A DNA stretch of 64,000 nucleotides from Candidatus Leptofilum proximum (GTDB taxonomy: Bacteria > Chloroflexota > Anaerolineae > Promineifilales > Promineifilaceae), in NCBI GenBank assembly GCA_016710325.1, contig JADJXK010000002.1:1550001-1614000 (forward strand), in the 5' to 3' direction. The translations under genes were made by a program, and so were the position numbers. The notes under the pieces were generated by a model. That model did not search any database, had not been told where the DNA came from, and saw only the letters and a program-made list of their open reading frames with translations. Positions 16,670-25,149 of the stretch are shown here, piece by piece (within the stretch, counting starts at the first letter, position 1; every line of letters begins with the position of its first letter).

Positions 16670-17706
16670 TGAACGAACTACTCAAAAATCTAACCGAATC
16701 CGTTGGCGTATCTGGCGAGGAGAAAGAGGTGCGGCGGCTGATTCGCGACCTCATCGCCGACCACGTAGACGAATGGCACGTAGACGCCATGGGCAACCTG
16801 ATTGCCCTGAAAAAAGGCACCGGCACCGTCAATTTGCGCGTGATGGTCGATGCCCACATGGACGAGGTGGGACTCATCGTCACCGATTACGACAGCAACG
16901 GTACGCTGAAATTTAGCGGCGTGGGTGGCTTTGACGACCGTGCCCTGCTGGGCAAGGTGGTGCAGGTTGGTCCCAAGAAAATCACCGGGGTCATTGGCGC
17001 CCGGCCCACCCACCTGCTCAACGCCAGCCAGCGCAACAGCGTGGTGAAAATGGACGACATGCGCATCGACATCGGCGCCAAAAACAAGGATGCTGCCAGC
17101 GGCAAGGTCGACATTGGTGACAGGGCGGCGTTTGTAACAGAGTACGAGGAGCTAGGCCCAACCGCCATCGGCAAATCGTTTGACAACCGGGCGGGTTGTG
17201 CGGCACTGGTGGAGCTGCTGCGGGAACGGCCGTATCCCTTCGACCTCATCGCCACCTTCACCGTTCAGGAGGAGGTCGGCCTGCGTGGCGCTACCACTGC
17301 CGCTTACGGCGTCAAGCCCGACGTGGCCCTCATTTTGGAATGCACCCCCGCCTACGACCTGCCCAACAAGGACGATGTGAGTCCTAACGTGGCGCTGGGC
17401 CAGGGGCCGTCGATTTACGTCATGGACAGCGGCACGCTGCAAGACCCACGCCTGGTGAGCCTCATCACCCAAACGGCCGCTGACAACAACATCCCCTTCC
17501 AGATTCGTCGGCCAGGCGGTGGGGGAACCAATACATCTGTGATCCAGCGCACCCGTGGCGCCATCCCGGCGGCCACCATTGCCGTACCCGGCCGCTACGC
17601 CCACACCCCCACCATGATGATCAATCTTGATGATTATGCGAATGTGGTCGAACTGGCAAAGGCAACGTTGTTGAATTTAACTGAGGATATTGTGAAGCGT
17701 AATTGA
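16669..17706 (+). CDS. M42 family metallopeptidase, paralogue 2
   Basis: A 345-residue M42 peptidase. Motifs are DAHMDE, SFDNRAGC, VQEEVGLRGA, LECTPAYDLP and GRYAHTP. The third metal-ligand segment has Glu (LECTP) where paralogues 1 and 3 have Asp (DVT), a known subfamily difference. The start at 16669 is chosen to align with paralogue 3. In-frame codons upstream lie in the inverted repeat. No Shine-Dalgarno sequence is visible, because the repeat occupies its place. Confidence 0.9.
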   Translation: MNELLKNLTESVGVSGEEKEVRRLIRDLIADHVDEWHVDAMGNLIALKKGTGTVNLRVMVDAHMDEVGLIVTDYDSNGTLKFSGVGGFDDRALLGKVVQVGPKKITGVIGARPTHLLNASQRNSVVKMDDMRIDIGAKNKDAASGKVDIGDRAAFVTEYEELGPTAIGKSFDNRAGCAALVELLRERPYPFDLIATFTVQEEVGLRGATTAAYGVKPDVALILECTPAYDLPNKDDVSPNVALGQGPSIYVMDSGTLQDPRLVSLITQTAADNNIPFQIRRPGGGGTNTSVIQRTRGAIPAATIAVPGRYAHTPTMMINLDDYANVVELAKATLLNLTEDIVKRN

Positions 17707-17711
17707 GCAAT

Positions 17712-17763
17712 TTAGTAATTGGGTAATTAGACAATCACTCAATTACCCAATTACCTAATTACC
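17712..17763. repeat. Tandem-word inverted repeat, family C (GGTAATTG words), between M42 genes 2 and 3
   Basis: The left arm (TAGTAATTGGGTAATTAG) and the right arm (AATTACCCAATTACCTAATT) can pair. This AT-rich family recurs at 19781-19828. It starts six bases after the stop codon. Confidence 0.8.
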
Positions 17764-17796
17764 TCCTGAGCACTCATCCCACTACTTGAGGTCAGA

Positions 17797-18789
17797 ATGA
17801 ACGATTTAATCAAAAAACTGGTAGAAGCATATGGCCCCTCGGGCTTTGAAGACAACATGCGGGAGCTCATCCGGCCGGAAGTTGAGAAGTATGCCGATGA
17901 AATTTCGGTGGACGCCATGGGCAACCTGATTGCGCGCAAGAAGGGCAGCGGCGGTGGCCTCAAGGTGATGATTGCCGCGCACATGGATGAAATTGGCCTG
18001 ATGATTTCCCACATTACCGAAGATGGCTTCTGCCGCTTCACCAACATAGGCGGGATCTACCCGCACACGCTGTTGGGCAGCCGGGTGCAGTTTGCCGACG
18101 GCCGTATCGGCATCATCTACAGCGACCGCATTACGGACCGCAGCAAAATTCATGGACTGGACAAACATTACATCGACGTGGGCGCCAGCAGCAAGGCCGA
18201 TTGCCCGGTGCAGGTGGGTGATGCGGTGGGGTTTGTACGGCCGTTCCTGGCCCAGGGCAAAATGCTCAGCGCCAAAAGCATGGACGACCGCATTGGCTGC
18301 GTGGTGGCGATTGAAGCGCTAAAGCGGCTCAAAAAGACACCGCATGACGTCTACTTTGTTTTCAGCGTGCAGGAAGAAGTGGGCACACGCGGGGCGCAGG
18401 CCGCCGCCAACATGCTTGATCCCGACGTGGGCATTGCCCTGGATGTGACCCTGGCGGGCGACACGCCCGAACCGACACCTATTGCCGTCAGCCTGGGCAA
18501 AGGCACGGCCATCAAAGTGAAAGACAGCGGCATGATTGCCCACACCGGCCTGGTGCGGACCATGAAAAAGCGCGCCGAAGAAGCCAATATTCCCTACCAA
18601 CTGGAAGTGCTCACCGGCGGCTCCACCGACGCCCGCTCCATCCAGATTGCCAACGGCGGCGCGGCCGCAGGCTGCATCTCCATTCCCTGCCGCTACGTGC
18701 ACTCCCAAAGCGAAACCGTGCACGCCGACGACGTGGAAAACTCGATCAAACTCCTCGTCGAAATCCTGTCTCACCCAATCGACCTTTAA
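17797..18789 (+). CDS. M42 family metallopeptidase, paralogue 3
   Basis: A 330-residue M42 peptidase, the most canonical of the three. Motifs are AAHMDEIGLM, KSMDDRIGC, VQEEVGTRGAQ, LDVTLAGDTPEP and CRYVHSQSE. The size is normal for deblocking or glutamyl aminopeptidases. The ligand set and the GDTP loop match the FrvX/YsdC group. The spacing to paralogue 2 (90 bases, holding a hairpin) leaves open whether the cluster is one transcript. Confidence 0.93.
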   Translation: MNDLIKKLVEAYGPSGFEDNMRELIRPEVEKYADEISVDAMGNLIARKKGSGGGLKVMIAAHMDEIGLMISHITEDGFCRFTNIGGIYPHTLLGSRVQFADGRIGIIYSDRITDRSKIHGLDKHYIDVGASSKADCPVQVGDAVGFVRPFLAQGKMLSAKSMDDRIGCVVAIEALKRLKKTPHDVYFVFSVQEEVGTRGAQAAANMLDPDVGIALDVTLAGDTPEPTPIAVSLGKGTAIKVKDSGMIAHTGLVRTMKKRAEEANIPYQLEVLTGGSTDARSIQIANGGAAAGCISIPCRYVHSQSETVHADDVENSIKLLVEILSHPIDL

Positions 18790-18809
18790 GAAAATTTGTG
18801 AACGCTCTA

Positions 18810-18818
18810 TGCTATACT
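18810..18818 (+). promoter_or_regulatory. Extended -10 promoter of the RelE-type module
   Basis: TGC-TATACT is an extended -10 element. It lies about 38 bases before the antitoxin ATG and follows the M42 stop codon. No good -35 element is spaced correctly, which is usual for extended -10 promoters. Confidence 0.45.
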
Positions 18819-18855
18819 GCGGAAAGATAGCATTTTATCTAAGGGAAGGTGCAGA

Positions 18856-19056
18856 ATGGAACTGACAATTGATGAGATTCACGCCAAAAAACTGATCAAA
18901 GAAGTCTTACTTGAGCTTATGGCTGAACGCCAGGATATCTTTTTTGAAATTGTCACCGAAGCGCTTGAGGAAACTGGTTTAGCGGAGGCAATCCGCGAAG
19001 GCCGGAAGAATGAATTTGTGGATGAAGATGAAATCACCGCCATTTTAGAGAGCTGA
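18856..19056 (+). CDS. Putative antitoxin of a RelE/ParE-type module
   Basis: A 66-residue acidic protein with two predicted helices (KKLIKEVLLELMAERQDIFFEIV and EALEETGLAEAIREGR). I do not recognise its family by motif. The assignment rests on its small size, its position five bases before a RelE/ParE-like toxin gene, and its own promoter. A GGAAGGTG ribosome site precedes the ATG. Confidence 0.72.
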   Translation: MELTIDEIHAKKLIKEVLLELMAERQDIFFEIVTEALEETGLAEAIREGRKNEFVDEDEITAILES

Positions 19057-19060
19057 TCGT

Positions 19061-19327
19061 GTGAATATCCTTTATGAATCTAGCTTTGCCAGAGATTTGA
19101 AGCGAGTCAAAGATAAGCAGATGCTGAGGCACGTGCAGGATGTTCTGGAGCAGGTAAAGGCGGCAAATAATCTAAGCGACATTCCAAACTTGAAAAAATT
19201 GCAGGGCTTCGAATCTTACTATCGTCTTCGTCTTGGTGAATATCGGCTTGGTATTGAAGTGGAAGGGCAGACTGTGATTTTCGTTAGATTTTTGCACCGC
19301 AAGGACATTTACCGAAGTTTTCCGTAA
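19061..19327 (+). CDS. RelE/ParE-family toxin
   Basis: An 88-residue toxin-fold protein. It begins with a NILYESSFARDLKRVKD strand-helix, and LKKLQGFESYYRLRLGEYRLGIEVEGQTVIFVRFLHRKDIYR is the typical RelE/ParE core, with conserved Arg residues in RLRLGEYRLG and HRKDIYR. RelE members cut ribosome-bound mRNA and ParE members poison gyrase; the sequence does not decide between them. The start is GTG. A terminator follows. Confidence 0.87.
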   Translation: MNILYESSFARDLKRVKDKQMLRHVQDVLEQVKAANNLSDIPNLKKLQGFESYYRLRLGEYRLGIEVEGQTVIFVRFLHRKDIYRSFP

Positions 19328-19359
19328 GAAAAACAAATTTACGCTTCAATGTTTTGGAC

Positions 19360-19395
19360 GGCTGGTAACAAACTAAATGTTGCCAGCCTTTTTTT
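19360..19395 (+). terminator. Intrinsic terminator after the RelE-type module
   Basis: GGCTGGTAACA (19360-19370) pairs with TGTTGCCAGCC (19378-19388) with one wobble, followed by seven or more T. It overlaps the end of the convergent membrane-protein gene by a base or two. Confidence 0.88.
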
Positions 19396-19765
19396 ATTGA
19401 ATTGTGCCGGGGAAAAGGCGCACCCAGATCCAGGCCAGCGTCATGGTGGGGATGGCCTGGGTGAAGGGGATGAGCGTTTCCACCACAGAAACGCCGCGCA
19501 GAGCCTTCAGCCCCAGCCGATCTAGAATGATCCAGGCAAAAGGTGCGGCCAGGAAGTCGAGGCCAAAATCCAGCAAGTCGATCATGACGACAACCAGGAA
19601 CGGGGTGAGTAGCAGTGTTTCGCCAAAGGAGGCATTCGGGGGGATGTGCAGGCGCTTTACTTTGCGCCACACGATGATGAGCAGCAGCAGCGCCAGAGCC
19701 AGCGAGATGCCCATTAAAGTGAGTAAGGTCAAACCAAACGTTCGGAGAAATTCAGTTGGATCCAT
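19394..19765 (-). CDS. Small membrane protein of unknown function
   Basis: A 123-residue protein that I do not recognise. Hydrophobic helices lie at about 9-30 (LTLLTLMGISLALALLLLIIVW), 50-73 and 95-117. The loop between the first two is basic (KVKRLHIPPNASF). The start at 19765 removes 14 residues that would read through a tandem-word repeat. No clear ribosome site is seen. It is convergent with the toxin gene and faces the same way as the DUF456 gene upstream. Confidence 0.6.
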   Translation of the reverse strand: MDPTEFLRTFGLTLLTLMGISLALALLLLIIVWRKVKRLHIPPNASFGETLLLTPFLVVVMIDLLDFGLDFLAAPFAWIILDRLGLKALRGVSVVETLIPFTQAIPTMTLAWIWVRLFPGTIQ

Positions 19766-19780
19766 GTGTCTATTTTTAGT

Positions 19781-19828
19781 GATTGAGTAATTGACATAAT
19801 TACCCAATTACTCAATTCCCTAATTACC
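19781..19828. repeat. Tandem-word inverted repeat, family C
   Basis: GATTGAGTAATTGACATAATT pairs in part with AATTACTCAATTCCCTAATTACC. It fills the gap between two minus-strand membrane-protein genes and resembles the repeat at 17712-17763. Confidence 0.75.
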
Positions 19829-19833
19829 GCTTT

Positions 19834-20325
19834 CTAAATTACCTGCCACAAAAAGATGATCAAGATAAAAATACCGCCGATGAATTGGATAACGGTGGCA
19901 ATGCCCCAACCCGCCAGGCCGCCTAAACCGGCTTTTTTGGCGATTTCCCAGTCACCGTGCCGCCAGTACTCCCCCAGCAGCACGCCAGCGATGTAGCCAG
20001 CAATGGTGCCCAAAATGGGCAAGACAAAGGAACCAACGACGGCGCCAACCGTGCCAATGAGCATCGATTTGATAGACGCACCGCCTTTTTTGGCGCCAAA
20101 GAGGGTCAGCCAGATGTCGGCGGTGCCGGTGACCAGGGCAATGAGGCTGATGACGATGAAGGAGGCGGTGGATACGGCCGTAAACCCATCCGCCCACGCA
20201 TAAAGGAACACCGTCAGCCACATCAGCAGCACGCCAGGGATAATCGGGATGAGCGTGCCCACCAGGCCAAACAACAAAATCACCACAACAATACCCACGG
20301 AAAGGGCTTCAAACAATCCGGTCAC
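19834..20325 (-). CDS. DUF456 family membrane protein
   Basis: A 163-residue integral membrane protein. Four to five hydrophobic helices surround the conserved Gly-rich core GTLIPIIPG, and a later GAxxGxxxxPxxGxxxGxxxG-type run (VGSFVLPILGTIAGYIAG) is typical of DUF456. Its function is not known. GTG at 20325 is chosen because GGAGG lies four bases before it; a TTG at 20358 would place that site inside the gene. Confidence 0.82.
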   Translation of the reverse strand: MTGLFEALSVGIVVVILLFGLVGTLIPIIPGVLLMWLTVFLYAWADGFTAVSTASFIVISLIALVTGTADIWLTLFGAKKGGASIKSMLIGTVGAVVGSFVLPILGTIAGYIAGVLLGEYWRHGDWEIAKKAGLGGLAGWGIATVIQFIGGIFILIIFLWQVI

Positions 20326-20392
20326 AAAACCTCCAGCGGATAACAAATTTATTCGCAAGCTCTACGCAGGGCAGGGTGAATGGTCGCAATGG

Positions 20393-21622
20393 TTAGAGGG
20401 AGCGGAAAGCCAGAATGAAGCGCTCAAACACGCCAGAGAGGTACGGCCGTAACTGCATAAATCCTTGCAGCGGCGTGTTGGCAAACTCATTGGGGGCCAT
20501 GCGGTTGACCTTTTGCCAGGTGAACTTATTGGGCATCTCGTCGAACCAGGTAGCAAAGTGCGGGAACCAGTGGGTGAGCACGTACAGGCAGCGCGCCGCC
20601 GGGATGGCCTGGCGCAGCATCCGAGTATTGACGCGACTGCCCAACCGGTGTGACAGCGCCAGCAGGTAACTGTCAATGATCGTTTCTTCATTCACAGGCC
20701 ACAACGGCCGTGTCTTGAAGCCGCTGCCCGGTTCGCCATTCTCCAACAGGCCAAACTGCTCGATGAAGCTGACCAGATCGCAGATGCCGGGGCCAACAGC
20801 GGCCGTTTGCCAGCCGGTGAGCCTGTGATCTTCAAACACGGTGACACGCCAGTGGTGGTTGTTGGGATCGCCGTGCAGCAGCGTGGGCGGCAGCTGGCGC
20901 AGCGGCTCCAGCAAGGGTACGGGATCATCCAGGAGGTCGGAAACGGCCGTCAGGTGAGATTCGCCCAAAATGCCCGGCCAACCGCCCAGATCGCGCATCA
21001 CCACCAGCCCGTTGGCCGCCTGTAAAAAGAGCGGCGCCAGCTGCCCCGCCTGCGTCAAGGCATGTTCCGACAAAATCGCCGCTGGCCCTTCTTCAAAATA
21101 AACGGCCTGCTGGGAAACCAGGGTGGACCAGGGATAAGCGGTGCGATCCAGCAGCAGCGGCAGCCCGGCACCGGTCAAATCATCGGCCTGATCGATGAAG
21201 GTGGCGTGCAGATGGGCCAGCTTATCCACGATAGCATTGACGTCGGAAACAGCCCAGCGCCCGGCGTCAATGTCGTTGGGCACATCATCCAACACGGCCC
21301 AGCCGCTTCCGTTGGGTTCAGCCTGGTGCAGGAAGAGGCAGCCTGGCGTCAGGTGCGGCAGGCGCAGGGCAAAATCGCGATAAAACGCCGCTTCCACCGC
21401 TTCAATGTGCCGCCCAATCAGGCTAATGGGATCAGAATGCCCGGCCAGTCCCAGGAGGTAGCGCGTCATGCGGCGGCTGTTTTTGGTGTGCGGGGAAATG
21501 GGTCGGGCGGAGACGGCCGTTACCACCAGATCTTCCACCTCCATCGTGTCACGCAGCAGCGCCGTCCAGGCATTGGGATCGCGTCTTTGCAGTTGGGTTG
21601 CGAGCAGTTTTGATTGTCTCAT
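20393..21622 (-). CDS. APH-fold phosphotransferase-like protein with altered active-site residues
   Basis: A 409-residue protein of the aminoglycoside-phosphotransferase/choline-kinase fold. LLHGDPNNHHW is the catalytic-loop region, and LTGWQTAAVGPGICDLVSF is the following metal-binding region. The catalytic Asp (HGD) is kept. The Asn expected five positions later is His, and the Asp of the usual (I/L)DW is Gly. These changes affect both magnesium ligands, so activity is doubtful. The ATG at 21622 is preferred, with GTG 21631 possible. It is probably monocistronic. Confidence 0.72.
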   Translation of the reverse strand: MRQSKLLATQLQRRDPNAWTALLRDTMEVEDLVVTAVSARPISPHTKNSRRMTRYLLGLAGHSDPISLIGRHIEAVEAAFYRDFALRLPHLTPGCLFLHQAEPNGSGWAVLDDVPNDIDAGRWAVSDVNAIVDKLAHLHATFIDQADDLTGAGLPLLLDRTAYPWSTLVSQQAVYFEEGPAAILSEHALTQAGQLAPLFLQAANGLVVMRDLGGWPGILGESHLTAVSDLLDDPVPLLEPLRQLPPTLLHGDPNNHHWRVTVFEDHRLTGWQTAAVGPGICDLVSFIEQFGLLENGEPGSGFKTRPLWPVNEETIIDSYLLALSHRLGSRVNTRMLRQAIPAARCLYVLTHWFPHFATWFDEMPNKFTWQKVNRMAPNEFANTPLQGFMQLRPYLSGVFERFILAFRSL

Positions 21623-21874
21623 CGTGGACACATTGTAAAAGCATAACCGTGGCCTGACAACCCACGACGCGCCAATGAAGGCAATTCGACAAGCCTATTC
21701 ACCAACATCTCAGCCGGACCGCCGCGCCGCGAAAAGCCAGCACTTTATCATATTTGTGGCTGTTTTGTCTGGCTGGCATCAGGTTTCTGCGGGCGTATCG
21801 GCGGGCTCGCATGGTAAGCTTAGGGTGTACCAGGTTTGTACTGTGAAGGATTATCTGACACGAGGAGGTGCAGG

Positions 21875-21979
21875 ATGATTGCTATTCAACTCTCAACCAT
21901 TGTCATCATCGGGCTGATTGCGCTAATCATCGGGATTGTTGTCGGTGTGTCACTGAGCCGGCCAGTGTCGCGATACTAA
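21875..21979 (+). CDS. 34-residue single-helix membrane protein
   Basis: A short frame with a strong GAGGAGG ribosome site (21862-21868) ends at TAA 21977. The product begins MIAIQLSTIVIIGLIALI and is one hydrophobic helix (about 6-27) followed by a short basic tail ending SRPVSRY. The ribosome site, the clean helix and a terminator about 90 bases downstream support a real gene. A second AAAGGAG sequence follows the stop, but no good start codon lies after it. I do not recognise a family. Small proteins of this kind often regulate membrane complexes. Confidence 0.62.
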   Translation: MIAIQLSTIVIIGLIALIIGIVVGVSLSRPVSRY

Positions 21980-22069
21980 AATTGTAAAGGAGAAACGACC
22001 GTAATCGGCCTCTAACATTCATCGCCAACACCCAGGTGCTTGCCTGGTTGTAAGAAGATTTGTATGTTT

Positions 22070-22121
22070 CCCCGCAAATGATTGAGGTATGATCACCTCA
22101 AGCGTTTGCGGGTTTTTCTTT
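22070..22121 (+). terminator. Intrinsic terminator downstream of the small membrane protein
   Basis: CCCGCAAA (22071-22078) pairs with TTTGCGGG (22105-22112), followed by TTTTTCTTT. An inner TTGAGGT/ACCTCAA hairpin sits in the loop. Confidence 0.85.
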
Positions 22122-22238
22122 ATTTGCCCGTGCCACGTCTTACGGATTCAACCAACGCGCTAAACTGGAAAAATTTATCGAACCAGCCGTGAGGCGAAAC
22201 TGCCACACGGCACAACGTTGTGGCAAAGAGGAAATGTG

Positions 22239-25076
22239 ATGAAAAAAGCCATCTTGGTTGTAAGCCTGTTTCTTGTCCTGACCAGCACCGTTTATTTTTC
22301 GGGCAGTCAGTTAAAAGCGGCGCCACCAGCGCCCCAGGTCGCCACCCCCATTGATTCTATCTACCCTGGATTGGGCATTATTACAAGCCGAACTGCGAGA
22401 GACGGCCGTCTCGCCACCTCTAACCAGGCCATTTTGGGGCCAGGCAGCTGCACCCACATGGGTGACCCCTACTCCCCGTTTGACAGCCCGTGGGCGCCCG
22501 GTCCCTACACCTACACCTACCGCATTTACGTCCCCCCCACCTATGCATACGATATCGTGCGGGTTGAGCTTTTCGACCCTGATTCGATGAACATAGCCAC
22601 TAACAGCGTCACCATAAACCGCACAAACACTGCCATCAACAATGGCCTGAGTGCGGTTGCCTCCAAAACATGTGGCCTGGATGGAGGTAACTCAAGTCGA
22701 GTGCAACCATGCTTGCTGCGCACCGACGAACTAAACTTGGTCAATGGCGCGCCCAATCTTGATTTGGACCAGATCAATCCCTTCTGGTTCGTGCGCATCG
22801 ATGAAAATCGCATCCGTAATTTGGCAACTTGCACCAGTCCTGCCAGCTACACAACCAGTGCGAATACCCAGACGCGCTACAGTCTCTCCTACTTTGCCCA
22901 AAATCCGGATGAGACCCTCGTGAAAATTCCTTTGGTAGACTACTTTGGCCAGACGGGGGACGGGATACGCGATACCGGCGATCATCTAACCGACATGCGC
23001 TGGGTTTCTCCGGGAGCGGATGTACCTTTTTCTACCGTGGATGACCCGGGCGCTAGCGTGCCAGCCACTGCCCGCACCATCGACAGCTTTGAAATAGACC
23101 TGACCACCGATGTGCCCAACATTTTTGTGGATCCCGCAACCGGCGGGCGATACCTCTACCTGGACGTGCAGACAATGAGCGGCACGTCAGAAAACGGGTA
23201 CGAAGTTTGGGCCGGGCCGCCAACTTATGTCAACACCATCCCCAGCGAAGTCAATGCGCGAAACCTGTACCTGCTCAATCATGCGGGTGCGCACGATGCG
23301 GCTGGGGTGGAGATTACGGCCGTTAACACCCTCGTCCAAAATTCCAACTACACGAACCCACTAGGCATCCCTCTCGCCTACGTTGGCCCCGAATTAGCTG
23401 GCCAAACCATTAACGTACGATTGTTTGATACAGATTCCGGTGCCCAGCCACCCATCATTTTTTACTTCGATTCCATCGCCTTTACCCCAGCAGATACGTC
23501 GTTAGGTTACGATCCAGGTCAAACTGATTGGGCCATGGCTTTTGCCGTTACTGGTCAAGATGATGCGGATGGGGTAGCCGAAGATGTGCGTTGTAAGCCG
23601 GGAGGCTGTCCCACGCAGTGGGTCGAACCAGCTTACCAAATTACCGTTCCTGGCGATTTAAGCAGCTGCGATTGGCAAAACCCCACCGCCGAAGCTTGCA
23701 CGCCATTTTATGGGGGCCGTCTCATGGCATATTACGATGGCGGCTTCTCCGATACTTACGCCTGGGAACTGTCCGTCCCGCTGAGCAGCGATCCTGTTGA
23801 CCCAACCTTGGGCTGCTCGGCTTTTCCCATTACTATTCACGAAGGGGCGCGATCCGTGACTGCGCCAGGCACGGGCAGCAACCCCTACCCCAACTTAGCT
23901 GATTTTACCTACCCCACCAGCCCACCTGTCTACACCAGCTTCCTGGATCATCAGGATGATGTACCACTACTAGACGCTACACCAGGCGATATTTACCGCG
24001 TGCAAAATGGCTTTGGCAACGGTAACTTTGGTTGGTTGGCCTGGAACATTAATGTCGCTAACAGTGCCAACGCCCTAGAGAACAGTCTGCAATGGCCCGG
24101 CAACAGTACCAACTATAACGCATGTACTGGAGGGTCAGGTTGTCCGCCGGGTCAAGGTGTGCCTGGCTCTGGCTTCAGTTTCAATGTGCCCGGCTACATT
24201 GAACCGGGCGATCCCACAGACCACGCCCTGCACCTTGGCGACTGGATTGTAGGCAGCACTGGCAGCCTAAATTCCTTATCTGTACAAGAACAACTGAAAA
24301 GCCACATCGATTTGGAGCGAACATTACGTTTGCCCATTTGGAACAACCATTCAGGAACCGGGTTAAGTGGTCCCTACCAAACCACCCAATTCGCCATCTT
24401 CCGCCTGCTTGGCTACAACACAACCAGCAACTGGCTGCTGCTGGAATTTGTGAGTTTTGATACCAGCTGCGGCCAACTGGCTTCAACACCCAGTTCGGTT
24501 AGCCTGGCTGGCCCAACGGAAGGCGAGACGGAAATCAGCTACACCTTTACCGCCACCGTGAGTCCCAACCACACCAGCACCCCCATCACCTACACCTGGG
24601 ACATCACGGATCACGGCACCATCACCAGCACCGGCGGCATTAGCGACACGGTGACGCTCAATTGGAGCAGTGCGGGGGATAAGGTGGTGACGGTAACGGC
24701 CGTTAACAGCACCGGCAGCACCGTCAGCCAAAGTCACGCCATTCACATCTCCCCGCCCGATGTAGCCGCCGATTCTGTCGCCATCACCGGCCCCACCAGC
24801 GGCGCAGCCAACACCAGCTACGACTTCACCGCCGCGGTCAACCCGCTCACCACCACCACACCCGTCACCTACACCTGGGAAATCACCGGCTACGACACGA
24901 TTACCAACACGGGCGGCCTGACCAACACCATCAGTCTGTCGTGGGCCAGTGCGGGGAGTAAGAGTGTAGTGGTAACGGCCGTTAACAGCACCGGCTTCAC
25001 CGTTACCCAAAACCACACCATCGACATCGCCCTGCCGGAGTACAAAGTCTATCTACCGCTTGTGATCAAAAATTAG
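22239..25076 (+). CDS. Large secreted protein with two C-terminal PKD/Ig-like repeats
   Basis: A 945-residue exported protein. The signal peptide is MKKAILVVSLFLVLTSTVYF. The body (about 30-750) is rich in Asp, Asn, Ser and Thr and has no enzyme motif I can name; it includes paired Cys. Two PKD-like modules follow (about 755-850 and 850-930), each with ITYTW(D/E)IT and a closing VTAVNSTGxTVxQxH. Both modules contain TAACGGCCGTTAA at the same place. The protein ends YKVYLPLVIKN, a tail type I associate with exported Chloroflexi proteins. The ATG at 22239 follows AGAGGAAA. It may be a cell-surface adhesin or binding protein. Confidence 0.8.
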   Translation: MKKAILVVSLFLVLTSTVYFSGSQLKAAPPAPQVATPIDSIYPGLGIITSRTARDGRLATSNQAILGPGSCTHMGDPYSPFDSPWAPGPYTYTYRIYVPPTYAYDIVRVELFDPDSMNIATNSVTINRTNTAINNGLSAVASKTCGLDGGNSSRVQPCLLRTDELNLVNGAPNLDLDQINPFWFVRIDENRIRNLATCTSPASYTTSANTQTRYSLSYFAQNPDETLVKIPLVDYFGQTGDGIRDTGDHLTDMRWVSPGADVPFSTVDDPGASVPATARTIDSFEIDLTTDVPNIFVDPATGGRYLYLDVQTMSGTSENGYEVWAGPPTYVNTIPSEVNARNLYLLNHAGAHDAAGVEITAVNTLVQNSNYTNPLGIPLAYVGPELAGQTINVRLFDTDSGAQPPIIFYFDSIAFTPADTSLGYDPGQTDWAMAFAVTGQDDADGVAEDVRCKPGGCPTQWVEPAYQITVPGDLSSCDWQNPTAEACTPFYGGRLMAYYDGGFSDTYAWELSVPLSSDPVDPTLGCSAFPITIHEGARSVTAPGTGSNPYPNLADFTYPTSPPVYTSFLDHQDDVPLLDATPGDIYRVQNGFGNGNFGWLAWNINVANSANALENSLQWPGNSTNYNACTGGSGCPPGQGVPGSGFSFNVPGYIEPGDPTDHALHLGDWIVGSTGSLNSLSVQEQLKSHIDLERTLRLPIWNNHSGTGLSGPYQTTQFAIFRLLGYNTTSNWLLLEFVSFDTSCGQLASTPSSVSLAGPTEGETEISYTFTATVSPNHTSTPITYTWDITDHGTITSTGGISDTVTLNWSSAGDKVVTVTAVNSTGSTVSQSHAIHISPPDVAADSVAITGPTSGAANTSYDFTAAVNPLTTTTPVTYTWEITGYDTITNTGGLTNTISLSWASAGSKSVVVTAVNSTGFTVTQNHTIDIALPEYKVYLPLVIKN

Positions 25077-25083
25077 GAGAATC

Positions 25084-25135
25084 TTGGAGATTGGAGATTG
25101 GAGACTGAACCCAATCTCCAGTCTCCAATCTCCAG
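25084..25135. repeat. Tandem-word inverted repeat, family D (TTGGAGA words)
   Basis: Three TTGGAGA words on the left pair with AATCTCC/AGTCTCC words on the right, with a seven-base loop. It lies between the convergent secreted-protein and uvrC genes and may end both transcripts. Confidence 0.82.
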
Positions 25136-25149
25136 CGTTCGAAGAACGC

